Positions 26,142 through 32,107 of a DNA stretch of 33,328 bases are shown here, in pieces. The notes beneath the pieces were generated by a model that was given only the letters and a program-made list of their open reading frames with translations, ran no database searches and was not told where the DNA came from. The stretch comes from a virus. Positions within the stretch are counted from its first letter, which is position 1. The number at the start of each line of letters is the position of its first letter. The position numbers and the translations under genes are program-made. Location: the IMG/VR virus record IMGVR_UViG_3300031841_001549, positions 1-33,328 of that record; one strand, written 5' to 3'.

Positions 26142-26720
26142 ATGGCTCTGAACATTACCTCGTCTCGTAACCGCTCAAAGCGGAAGAGCAACAAGCCAGT
26201 TACTAAAGGTCAAAACCCTCAACGGGCTAATCGCCAAGCAGTTAGTAACGCTAAGGTTACTACTGGCGAAAACCGTCTTCCTCGTTCGCCGTTTGGTCCT
26301 CAGCGTCCTTCACGTCAAGGACCTACTGACGACTCGTTGCGTCAGATCCAACGGAACAAGTTCCTCATGGGTGAGGAGAACGAGAAGATTACTCGGGGTA
26401 AAGGTACGCCTTCTGGAACCGGTAACCGCTTTAGCATCGGCTCGTTCGTTGAGTCGGCTGTGCGCTCAACCCTTGGTCGCTACGCTCCTGCGCTTGCAGC
26501 TGGTTATGCAGTTCTAGAGCCTAAGCCTGTTGCTGATGGCACTCTTACCGCTGCTCGTGAGCGTGGTGATTACAAGCCCTCTCAAAATATGCGCGGTGCT
26601 GACGAAGGGTTGACTCGTGCTGAATCCTTTGACAAAGCTTTTGCTAGCGCTCGTGACGCTGGTAAGTCCACCTTTAAATGGCGTGGACGCAACTACAACA
26701 CCAAACTCAAAGGAGAGTAA
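26142..26720 (+). CDS. Basic phage protein with C-terminal FxxAFxxAR...FxWxGxxYxT motif
   Basis: A 192-residue, basic protein. The first 95 residues are low-complexity and Arg/Asn/Ser/Pro-rich (SRNRSKRKSNKPVTKGQNP). Residues about 100-125 are Ala/Gly-rich and mildly hydrophobic (STLGRYAPALAAGYAVL). The last 30 residues contain SFDKAFASARDAGKSTFKW followed by RGRNYNTKL, a motif I recognise at the end of many small podovirus proteins of unknown role. It may be a head- or packaging-associated factor given the nearby terminase genes (inference). Its end contains AAAGGAGAG, which serves the next gene as ribosome-binding site. Confidence 0.7.
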   Translation: MALNITSSRNRSKRKSNKPVTKGQNPQRANRQAVSNAKVTTGENRLPRSPFGPQRPSRQGPTDDSLRQIQRNKFLMGEENEKITRGKGTPSGTGNRFSIGSFVESAVRSTLGRYAPALAAGYAVLEPKPVADGTLTAARERGDYKPSQNMRGADEGLTRAESFDKAFASARDAGKSTFKWRGRNYNTKLKGE

Positions 26721-26722
26721 TC

Positions 26723-26833
26723 ATGGCTAGTAAGAAGAAGGGACCCTGCTGGAAGGGGTACGAAATGGTTGGTATGAAGAAAAAGGGCGGCCGACCCGTC
26801 CCTAACTGTGTTCCTAAAGGTGGTAAAAAGTAA
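26723..26833 (+). CDS. CWKGYxxxGxKxKxG...VPNCVP micro-protein
   Basis: A 36-residue protein: a basic start, then CWKGYEMVGMKKKGGRPVPN followed by CVPKGGKK. The Cys-Trp-x-Gly-Tyr ... Val-Pro-Asn-Cys-Val-Pro pattern recurs in many phages, often as the tail end of head-maturation proteins; here it stands alone. The two Cys could bind metal or form a disulfide. A good AAGGAG lies 8-13 bp upstream, and the TAATG at the end couples it to the next gene. Confidence 0.7.
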   Translation: MASKKKGPCWKGYEMVGMKKKGGRPVPNCVPKGGKK

Positions 26834-27009
26834 TGCCGTCATTTGAAATTAAGAAAGGCACAAAGAAGCCTTCTGGAAGCGGTCCTAGCCTTCCTCAAAC
26901 CGGTGAGACCAAGGTGCTACCTAAGGGTCACCCATACCGCCAAGGGGCCATCAACGTTCGTTCTGCCTACCTACTTAAAGCAAAGAAAGGTTTTGAAGGC
27001 AGAGCTTGA
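26833..27009 (+). CDS. Small protein of unknown function (58 aa)
   Basis: A 58-residue frame between two coupled neighbours (TAATG at its start, TGATG at its end), which strongly supports translation. It starts MPSFEIKKGTKKPSGSGPSL and contains KVLPKGHPYRQGAINVRSAY. It is basic, with no membrane segment and no known motif. Confidence 0.65.
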   Translation: MPSFEIKKGTKKPSGSGPSLPQTGETKVLPKGHPYRQGAINVRSAYLLKAKKGFEGRA

Positions 27010-27257
27010 TGGATCCTTCCTTCGTCCTATCGCTAGTACTAGGCGCTGCTTCCGTTGGAGGTGGCGTCTTTGCTTGGACGAGTAAACGTCTGTATCATTT
27101 CGAGAACCGTCTTGATCAAGTCGAGATGACGTTGCACAAAGAGTTTGTTAGAAAGGACGAGTTAATGCCGATGATGGACCGCTTAGATCAGCGGATTCAG
27201 CGCATCGATGAAAAACTCGACCGTATCTTCTTCAATGGCCGAAATCCGTCTGCGTGA
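27009..27257 (+). CDS. Membrane-anchored coiled-coil protein, spanin- or holin-like
   Basis: An 82-residue protein. Residues 4-23 form one membrane helix (PSFVLSLVLGAASVGGGVFA), then a basic WTSKRLYHF, then a coiled coil (RLDQVEMTLHKEF, MDRLDQRIQRIDEKLDRIF). I chose ATG 27009 in the TGATG overlap. An N-terminal anchor plus coiled coil near the terminase genes is where T7 has its Rz-like spanin (18.5), so a lysis role is possible. The protein is shorter than usual and the call is tentative. Confidence 0.65.
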   Translation: MDPSFVLSLVLGAASVGGGVFAWTSKRLYHFENRLDQVEMTLHKEFVRKDELMPMMDRLDQRIQRIDEKLDRIFFNGRNPSA

Positions 27258-27408
27258 CGTAGCGATGTACTACAACAATCAGGAGCATCAGAACTTTGCT
27301 CTTGATTTCTTGCAGGATCACATCCCTGACGGAATCTTGGCCAAATTTGCAGATTATTGGAAAAGTGGTCCAAAAAACGTCGTACCTAACGACGGTCGAG
27401 TATCTTGA
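27235..27408 (+). CDS. Small protein resembling an endolysin-associated N-terminal region
   Basis: A 57-residue protein starting at ATG 27235 (MAEIRLRDVAMYYNNQEHQN). An ATG at 27208 would add nine Ser/Thr residues inside the previous coiled coil and looks less likely. The pattern (LRDVAMYY...HQNFALDFL....FADYWKSGP) resembles a short segment I know at the front of some cyanophage cell-wall hydrolases (YYK.LPHQ..A). Here no enzyme domain follows. It could be a detached targeting module or a remnant. The gene overlaps its neighbour by 23 bp. Confidence 0.55.
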   Translation: MAEIRLRDVAMYYNNQEHQNFALDFLQDHIPDGILAKFADYWKSGPKNVVPNDGRVS

Positions 27409-27430
27409 TGGAGAACTCGTATAAATAGCT

Positions 27431-27595
27431 ATGGATTTTTCTGATCCTGCTGTTCAAGCGATCCTGTGGTCGCTGGCCTTTGCTGTGTCCGAATTGATCG
27501 GTGCATCAAAGATGAAGGAAAATGGCCTCGTACAATTGGGGTTGAAACTGTTTAAAACCGCTTATGGCAGCTTCTCCAAAAAAGGCTCTAAATAA
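27431..27595 (+). CDS. Small hydrophobic protein (54 aa)
   Basis: A 54-residue frame, MDFSDPAVQAILWSLAFAVS then ELIGASKMKENGLVQLGL, ending in basic KKGSK. One hydrophobic stretch, residues 7-25, may span or lie on the membrane; the second half is amphipathic. I recall similar MDF/MDP...SELIGASK proteins in cyanophages without known role. The stop lies inside the start of the small terminase gene (32-bp overlap). Confidence 0.6.
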   Translation: MDFSDPAVQAILWSLAFAVSELIGASKMKENGLVQLGLKLFKTAYGSFSKKGSK

Positions 27596-27836
27596 ACCTA
27601 CAGGTCTCGCATCAGAAGACGATCTGTATTCACTCCACCGACTGGTGGCTACGAAACTGATTGATCAACTGAATCGTGAGGATGTAAAAGCTTCTGACCT
27701 TGCTAACGCTATTAAGTTCCTCAAGGATCAGGGTATTACTGCTCTGAACGGTGGTGACGTTAGCGCTATTTCTGAGATGATTTCTGCACTTCCAGAAGTC
27801 GATATTAAAAAGGTTAGAAGCTATATTGGTGCATAG
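27564..27836 (+). CDS. terS: Small terminase subunit (DNA maturase A, T7 gp18-like)
   Basis: A 90-residue protein, the same size as T7 gp18 (89). The sequence EDDLYSLHRLVATKLIDQLN followed by SDLANAIKFLKDQGITAL matches the small-terminase pattern of T7-like cyanophages. It recognises concatemer DNA and works with the large subunit, whose gene lies about 550 bp downstream. Two genes, an HNH endonuclease and an NblA-like gene, lie between; in T7 the interval holds the spanin genes. No strong ribosome-binding site is visible, so coupling to the preceding overlapping gene is likely. Confidence 0.75.
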   Translation: MAASPKKALNKPTGLASEDDLYSLHRLVATKLIDQLNREDVKASDLANAIKFLKDQGITALNGGDVSAISEMISALPEVDIKKVRSYIGA

Positions 27837-27838
27837 GG

Positions 27839-27909
27839 ACACAAAACCCTATATGTACCAAGCAAAACCCCCGGTATGGTGATTAGATCGCCTGCTGGGG
27901 GTTTTGTGT
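27839..27909 (+). promoter_or_regulatory. Two competing long hairpins around the HNH start
   Basis: CAAAACCCCC (27863-27872) pairs perfectly with GGGGGTTTTG (27897-27906) around a 24-base loop that contains the ATG at 27876. An upstream arm ACACAAAACCC (27839-27849) can pair perfectly with GGGTTTTGTGT (27899-27909), so the two left arms compete for one right arm. Directly after the small terminase gene this could act as terminator, attenuator or translational switch for the endonuclease. Confidence 0.6.
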
Positions 27910-28250
27910 ATCTAACGCCAGATGCAGCTATGGCTAACCTCCAAGCGCTACAGCGACGAGAAGCAGTCAAGCAGTGGAGACAATCAATTAAAGATGCGTT
28001 CGGTTGTAAGTGTGCCTATTGCGGCACTAAAAGCGAAAAGTTAACTCTGGATCATATTCACCCCAAAACTAAAGGCGGCGAGGACCTAGCTACGAACATT
28101 GTCCCCGCTTGCAGCCGTTGTAACCACGAAAAAGGCAGTAACAATTGGAGACTGTGGTTTAAGAGCCGCCCTGACTATTGTGAGGAGCGAGAACTGGTTA
28201 TCGACAGATGGATGAATTGCCTCCTCTGCCCAATCTCAATCTCTCCATAG
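27876..28250 (+). CDS. HNH endonuclease (probable free-standing homing enzyme)
   Basis: A 124-residue protein with a full HNH zinc motif: CAYCG (Cys46, Cys49), LDHIHPKTKGG (Asp59-His60, His62), NIVPACSRCNHEKGS (Asn74, Cys79, Cys82, His84). HNH enzymes of this type nick or cut DNA near their own gene and spread into phages lacking them; those beside terminase genes may also assist packaging. The ATG at 27876 lies in a hairpin loop. ATG 27930 (MANLQALQRREAV) is an alternative start that keeps the whole domain. The last 43 bp overlap the NblA-like gene. Confidence 0.85.
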   Translation: MVIRSPAGGFVYLTPDAAMANLQALQRREAVKQWRQSIKDAFGCKCAYCGTKSEKLTLDHIHPKTKGGEDLATNIVPACSRCNHEKGSNNWRLWFKSRPDYCEERELVIDRWMNCLLCPISISP

Positions 28251-28408
28251 AGCAAGAGCTCAGGATGGAGCGGATCAAAAGAGATCTGCCTAACGCTAGT
28301 CGTGAAGACTTGGAGAAGTTTGCCTTGGAGTTCGCCAAGATGAACCTAATCCTGCAGAATAACTTGAGCCAAGTGTTTAAGTGGGCTCACGATGCCAAGG
28401 GTAAGTAA
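28208..28408 (+). CDS. nblA: NblA-like phycobilisome degradation protein
   Basis: A 66-residue protein. After a short Pro-rich start (MDELPPLPNLN) it reads LSIEQELRMERIKRDLPNAS, then REDLEKFALEFAKMNLILQN, then NLSQVFKWA. This follows the NblA pattern: an initial LS[LI]EQE[FL], a Ser-Arg/x-Glu turn, a second helix with Met and Asn, and a 55-66 residue total. NblA dimers bind phycobiliproteins and ClpC and trigger antenna breakdown; freshwater cyanophages are known to carry nblA. Here it would release amino acids or reduce light capture during infection. The gene is squeezed between HNH and large terminase, overlapping both (43 and 17 bp). The call rests on motif pattern in a short protein. Confidence 0.6.
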   Translation: MDELPPLPNLNLSIEQELRMERIKRDLPNASREDLEKFALEFAKMNLILQNNLSQVFKWAHDAKGK

Positions 28409-30146
28409 AGAAACAGAACGGATTATTCAGGAATCTGTAGAAAGCTTTCCTGTCTTTGCTACTCACCTTTGGCACTACCTACGACTGCCAAGTCCTACCC
28501 CTGTTCAGTACCAGCTGGCTGATTACCTACAGAACGGCCCTGAACGACGCATCATCATGGCGTACAGGGGCTGCGGAAAGAGCTTTCTGACGGCTGGCTA
28601 CGTGCTTTGGAGGCTCCGTAGGGACCCAGATACCAAAGTGCTGGTTATATCGGCCGCACAGGACCGTGCAGACGCCTTCTCGGTGTTCTGTCATGACTTG
28701 CTGCGTAACTGGTTCATGGTCAAAGACCTGTTCCCTAGCGATACGCAGCGATTTAGCAAAGTCGCGTTCGATGTTTACGGTGCTAAGCCCGATCAAAGCC
28801 CCTCGGTACGCTCCAGCGGCATCTTTGGCCAAATCACGGGCTCTCGTGCAGACCTGATCGTCGCTGACGACGTAGAAACACCTCAGTCGTGCGAAACCCA
28901 ACTTATCCGCGACAAACTTCGTGAGTCGATTAAAGAATTTGACTCCGTGATCAAGCCTGGTGGTGAGATCGTGTTTCTCGGAACGCCTCATACCCAAGAC
29001 TCGATCTACGCAAAGCTCGAGATGGCGGGTTACTCCTGTCGTATTTGGCCAGCTCTGTACCCAACAGCCAAGAAACGACAGAACTACTACGGTCACCGCC
29101 TAGCACCCAAGATCCAGTCAGACCTCGATAACGACAAGAGCCTAGCTGGACATCCAGTAGACCCTCGTCGCTTCGGGTGGGAGGAGTTAGAGGCGCGTCA
29201 GCTCTCCATTGGTAAGTCTACGTTCAACCTCCAGTTCCTCCTAGACATCTCACTGAGTGATGAAGAACGGTTCCCTCTCAAACTCAAGGACCTCTGTGTG
29301 TTCCGCCTAAACCGCGAACAAGGCCCTGACAAGGTGGTGTGGATGGCTAACGGCGATAAAGCCCTAGACCTCCCCTCTGTCGGTCTTCACGGTGATTTGT
29401 TCTACAAGCCTGCACAAATCGGATCGGAGTTTCTTGAGTACACCGGAGTCGTCATGAGCGTTGACCCGAGCGGACGCGGCTCTGACGAGCTCGGTTATGC
29501 AGTAGTCGCCTACTTGAACGGTAACCTTTTCCTTCTCGCGAGCGGTGGCCTTCGGGGAGGTTACAGCGAGACGAATCTTAAAAAGCTCGCTCTCATCGGC
29601 AAAGAATTTAAGGTCAAGCAAATACTGGTTGAGAGCAACCTCGGCCTCGGGATGTTCTCTGAGCTTCTCAAACGTTACTTGGGAACGATTTACCCCTGCA
29701 GCGTTGAAGAGGTTCGACACACAAAACAAAAGGAAGTCAGGATCATCGACACCCTTGAGCCGGTCTTGAACCAACACAGGCTCATGGTTGACATCGACGT
29801 AATCACTCAGGATCTCGCCACCACTGAGTGCTATCCAACTGAAACTCGAAGTCAGTACCAGCTCTTCTTCCAGCTGACCCGTATTACTAAAGAGAAAAAT
29901 TCCTTGAGGCATGACGACCGCTTAGATGCCCTCGCTATGGCTGTCCAGTACTTTACGGAGTCCATGGCTCAAACGGAACGTAACGCTATGGCAGCTCGAG
30001 CAGCAGAACAGTGGGAACTGGAACGAAAGTTCATCCAAGGTGAAGGTGGTTTGTCGATAGACGTTATGGGATACGCAGGCTCTTTAGAGGACCTTCAGAG
30101 GGCCTCTACGGCCTCTGTAGGGGGTGCTAACTGGTTAGATACCTAA
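28392..30146 (+). CDS. terL: Large terminase subunit (T7 gp19 family)
   Basis: A 584-residue packaging motor and nuclease, matching T7 gp19 (586). The ATPase domain has Walker A AYRGCGKS (residues 57-64) and Walker B ADLIVADDVE (153-162) with catalytic Glu162. The motif VFLGTPHTQDSIY follows near residue 195. The RNase H-like nuclease domain shows SVDPSGRGSDELGY with Asp358, LVESNLGLG with Glu414, and LRHDDRLDALAMA with Asp508, Asp509 and Asp512. It cuts concatemers and pumps DNA through the portal. The start overlaps the NblA-like gene by 17 bp. No defect is seen. Confidence 0.97.
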   Translation: MPRVSKETERIIQESVESFPVFATHLWHYLRLPSPTPVQYQLADYLQNGPERRIIMAYRGCGKSFLTAGYVLWRLRRDPDTKVLVISAAQDRADAFSVFCHDLLRNWFMVKDLFPSDTQRFSKVAFDVYGAKPDQSPSVRSSGIFGQITGSRADLIVADDVETPQSCETQLIRDKLRESIKEFDSVIKPGGEIVFLGTPHTQDSIYAKLEMAGYSCRIWPALYPTAKKRQNYYGHRLAPKIQSDLDNDKSLAGHPVDPRRFGWEELEARQLSIGKSTFNLQFLLDISLSDEERFPLKLKDLCVFRLNREQGPDKVVWMANGDKALDLPSVGLHGDLFYKPAQIGSEFLEYTGVVMSVDPSGRGSDELGYAVVAYLNGNLFLLASGGLRGGYSETNLKKLALIGKEFKVKQILVESNLGLGMFSELLKRYLGTIYPCSVEEVRHTKQKEVRIIDTLEPVLNQHRLMVDIDVITQDLATTECYPTETRSQYQLFFQLTRITKEKNSLRHDDRLDALAMAVQYFTESMAQTERNAMAARAAEQWELERKFIQGEGGLSIDVMGYAGSLEDLQRASTASVGGANWLDT

Positions 30147-30159
30147 AGCACCCCACAAG

Positions 30160-30184
30160 GGCCTTCTAGGGGCTTCTAGAGGCC
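30160..30184. other. Hairpin between terminase and convergent small gene
   Basis: GGCCT-CTAG (30160-30169, with one bulged T) pairs with CTAGAGGCC (30176-30184) around a 6-base loop. It lies 14 bp after the terminase stop, between two convergent genes, and may end transcription in both directions, though no T-run follows on either strand. Confidence 0.35.
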
Positions 30185-30358
30185 AATAAGCTCCTTTTCG
30201 CGTCTACGCTCAGCTTGTTCAGCTGCGGAAAGCTCACTAGAGGCCATCATTGCAACGTAATTGGCTGCACTCATTTGAAGCTCAGCACCAAGCTGGACAA
30301 GCTTCCAATAGGTTTTGTTATTAACCTCAACCTCCAAAAACCACTTCTTGTCGGACAC
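30176..30358 (-). CDS. Small polar protein on minus strand (60 aa)
   Basis: A 60-residue frame starting at GTG 30358. It reads SDKKWFLEVEVNNKTYWKLV, then QLGAELQMSAANYVAMMASS and an Arg/Glu-rich end. The charge pattern and beta-helix-helix layout look like a real protein, weakly like a ribbon-helix-helix regulator, while the opposite strand shows no sensible frame. It is convergent with the terminase. No clear ribosome-binding site is visible. The call is tentative. Confidence 0.45.
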   Translation of the reverse strand: MSDKKWFLEVEVNNKTYWKLVQLGAELQMSAANYVAMMASSELSAAEQAERRREKELIGL

Positions 30359-30452
30359 GGCGTTTTTTACGCAAAGAACAGCCGGACCTTAGGACATACG
30401 GCCAAAGACCAGTTTTAAAACCGTCTACTCGCACTTAGGTGCATACGCTCGT

Positions 30453-30458
30453 TATAAT
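30453..30458 (+). promoter_or_regulatory. TATAAT -10 box upstream of thyX
   Basis: A perfect sigma70-type -10 hexamer 101 bp before the thyX start. No good -35 is found at the usual spacing, which is frequent in marine cyanobacterial promoters. It suggests transcription of the thyX block by host RNA polymerase. Confidence 0.45.
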
Positions 30459-30557
30459 CTCTTTATTAAAGAGTTTTAAAAGGTTTGAAGGTTGGTTGTT
30501 GAGTTGGTCCTTAAGGACCCTTAAGCCTTTAAACTCTCTAAGACTCTTAAAGACTCT
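30459..30557 (+). repeat. Palindrome and short-repeat leader before thyX
   Basis: This stretch holds CTCTTTA-T-TAAAGAG (30459-30473) and the perfect palindrome GGTCCTTAAGGACC (30506-30519). Outer arms (30471-30483 with 30526-30536) can pair with a 2-base bulge. Three 10-bp tandem units end at the thyX ATG, starting at 30531, 30541 and 30551 and sharing A[AG]ACTCT. Short TAAAG-type repeats also flank the T7 terminal repeat, so a genome-end role is possible. Confidence 0.6.
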
Positions 30558-30559
30558 CA

Positions 30560-31216
30560 ATGACTTGCAAGCTGGTTACTAGGACACCAGACGCAGAGAA
30601 CCTCCTTGTCTATATGGCAAGGGTTAGTAACCCAGCTAATCAGTCCTCCAACCTCAACAACGAAAGACTGATTAACTACCTCATCAAGCACCGTCATTGG
30701 TCTCCCTTTGAGATGGTGCATCTGGTACTAGAAATCAATACCACCAGATCTATTGCTGCTCAGATCCTTAGGCACAGATCGTTCTCGTTCCAAGAGTTCT
30801 CCCAGAGATACGCAGATGTCAAAGAGCTAGGAACAACAACAGCTCCTCACCTCAGAAGACAAGACACCAAAAACAGACAGAACAGTATTGATGATCTGGA
30901 TCCTCAGAAGACTCAGATCTTTTACAGGAGGATCAATCAGCTCTTTGAGGAGTCCCAAGACCTCTACAGAGAGATGGTGAGCTCTGGGGTAGCTAAAGAG
31001 TCAGCACGGGATGTTCTTCCTCTTGCTACTCCTACTCGGTTGTATATGTCTGGAACTCTCAGGAGCTGGATTCACTACATCGATCTAAGAGCTGCTAACG
31101 GGACTCAACTAGAACATCAACAAATAGCTCTCCAGTGCAAAGAGATTTTCTGTAAAGAGTTCCCTACAGTAGGTAAAGCTCTTGGCTGGCTTGTAGATGG
31201 CTCGCAACTACCGTAA
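30560..31216 (+). CDS. thyX: Flavin-dependent thymidylate synthase ThyX
   Basis: A 218-residue protein carrying the ThyX signature RHRx7S: Arg71-His72-Arg73 followed by seven residues and Ser81 (RHRSFSFQEFSQRY). Other family parts are HWSPFEMVHLVLEI (46-59), IAAQILRHRS, and the C-terminal LPLATPTRLYMSGTLRSWIH and IDLRAANGTQLEHQQIA with the substrate-binding Arg and Gln/His residues. It makes dTMP from dUMP using methylenetetrahydrofolate, FAD and NADPH, supplying dTTP for phage replication. Length is normal. No ribosome-binding site precedes ATG 30560; the leader is a repeat array. The end overlaps the next gene by 20 bp. Confidence 0.93.
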   Translation: MTCKLVTRTPDAENLLVYMARVSNPANQSSNLNNERLINYLIKHRHWSPFEMVHLVLEINTTRSIAAQILRHRSFSFQEFSQRYADVKELGTTTAPHLRRQDTKNRQNSIDDLDPQKTQIFYRRINQLFEESQDLYREMVSSGVAKESARDVLPLATPTRLYMSGTLRSWIHYIDLRAANGTQLEHQQIALQCKEIFCKEFPTVGKALGWLVDGSQLP

Positions 31217-31412
31217 GGAATACGACAATTACCACTCCAAAAAGGAGCAACGGGAGAACCGTAGTAGCCGTAATAAGGCCCGCAGGAAGATGAAAAAAGC
31301 GGGCTACAGCGTTGCTGGTAAGGATGTAGACCATAAGAACGGGAATCCACGGGATAACAGGCTTAGTAATCTTTCTATAAAGTCAAAAAGGGCTAATAGA
31401 AGTCGTAAATAA
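31197..31412 (+). CDS. Small HNH endonuclease
   Basis: A 71-residue, very basic protein. The core is KARRKMKKAGYSVAGKDVDH followed by KNGNPRDNRLSNLSIKSKR. DVDHKNGN with Asp45-His46, Asn50 and the following NRLSNL form the HNH fold typical of small phage enzymes. The N-terminal 25 residues are Arg/Lys/Asn-rich and probably bind DNA. It overlaps the end of thyX by 20 bp, so it may be a mobile endonuclease lodged behind a metabolic gene. It is shorter than many HNH homing enzymes but complete in its core. Confidence 0.8.
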   Translation: MARNYRKEYDNYHSKKEQRENRSSRNKARRKMKKAGYSVAGKDVDHKNGNPRDNRLSNLSIKSKRANRSRK

Positions 31413-31424
31413 TTTTTTTTTATT

Positions 31425-31439
31425 ACCCAAAAGGGTTTT
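31425..31439 (+). terminator. Weak terminator after HNH gene
   Basis: ACCC-AAAA-GGGT (31425-31436) followed by TTT, 12 bp after the HNH stop and just downstream of a nine-T tract. The stem is only 4 bp, so termination would be partial. Confidence 0.35.
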
Positions 31440-31781
31440 ACTTCGGATTTTTGAGCACTAGTTAGCGTTAAGCCCCGGCCGAGCAGCCCCCGGGAGGGGT
31501 ATCGGCGGCCATATGGAGCTAAGTCGAAGTCGTTATGACTTTATTTAGGGCTAATGCGGAGTCGTTATGAGTTCACAGAAGGCTCTGCAAGGGGCCTCAG
31601 CGGGCGGACATATACACGCGCCCAAGGCCCCAACTAAAAGCCGCTTACAGAGCCTTCTAGGACCCTCTCAGGACCCTCTGTAAACTTCTGCGACAGCCCT
31701 TGGCCTTGTCAGGGCTAGGGGCTCTACCTTGTCACTGCCAGGGCCAAGAGAGCTTTGGCGACCCTTTCGACCCAACACCCA
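31440..31781 (+). other. GC-rich structured region without convincing gene
   Basis: About 340 bp between the HNH gene and the next small gene. It contains a GC-rich block (31472-31520), inverted repeats AGAAGGCTCTG / CAGAGCCTTCT (31577-31587 with 31648-31658) and CTTGGCC / GGCCAAG further on, a tandem GGACCCTCT pair near 31660-31680, and the AGTCGTTATGA direct repeat. The only plus-strand frame with an ATG, 31567-31683 (38 codons), is low-complexity and not convincing. It may be a non-coding RNA, a packaging or origin region, or part of the terminal repeat; the sequence alone does not decide. Confidence 0.5.
31528..31570 (+). repeat. AGTCGTTATGA direct repeat, 32-bp spacing
   Basis: The 11-mer AGTCGTTATGA occurs at 31528-31538 and 31560-31570, preceded by CGA or CGG. 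Two identical copies at 32-bp spacing in a gene-free region suggest protein-binding sites or phage RNA polymerase promoters. Confidence 0.55.
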
Positions 31782-31994
31782 ATGAAACGTCTTACGCGCC
31801 TCCGGTTTGTAGTTGAGACCAGCTACGGCCGTGTGAGGGCCTATCCGGCTGCTAGCGACCAGCGGGCAGTTCTCATGATCCTTCTGGCAAAGACAAAGAC
31901 TCTCCTGCCTCAAGATATCAACACCTTTACAGCCTTGGGCTATCGGTGTGTCGATCAGAACAACAAAGAGATTGAAGCGGGGATGCTGTACTGA
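31782..31994 (+). CDS. Small protein of unknown function (70 aa)
   Basis: A 70-residue frame from ATG 31782 (MKRLTRLRFVVETSYGRVRA). A TTG at 31755 would add nine residues. The protein is basic at the front, with SDQRAVLMILLAKTKTLLPQ and DINTFTALGYRCVDQNNKEI. It overlaps the next start by one base (TGATG), supporting translation. No family recognised. Confidence 0.6.
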   Translation: MKRLTRLRFVVETSYGRVRAYPAASDQRAVLMILLAKTKTLLPQDINTFTALGYRCVDQNNKEIEAGMLY

Positions 31995-32107
31995 TGATGC
32001 GCCTAGCACTCTTTACGTTCCTTTGTGTTGTTGCAGGGACTAGTACGTTTCCTCCCTTGTCTCTGCTGCTGCTTCTCTCTGCCGTTGTTGTTCTGGTGTG
32101 GTTCTAA
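31994..32107 (+). CDS. Tiny membrane protein (37 aa)
   Basis: A 37-residue frame, coupled at both ends (TGATG at its start, TAATG at its end). Nearly all of it is hydrophobic: MMRLALFTFLCVVAGTS, a short FPP turn, then SLLLLLSAVVVLVWF. Two short membrane helices are likely. It could be a toxin-like, holin-like or regulatory peptide; no family is recognised. Confidence 0.55.
   Translation: MMRLALFTFLCVVAGTSTFPPLSLLLLLSAVVVLVWF

Noticed and set aside
30215-30418. 67-codon plus-strand frame after the terminase
   Set aside because: The composition looks random. The opposite-strand 60-residue frame is more protein-like.
31567-31683. 38-codon frame in the GC-rich region
   Set aside because: It contains repeat-derived sequence, has no ribosome-binding site, and its start lies inside the direct repeat.
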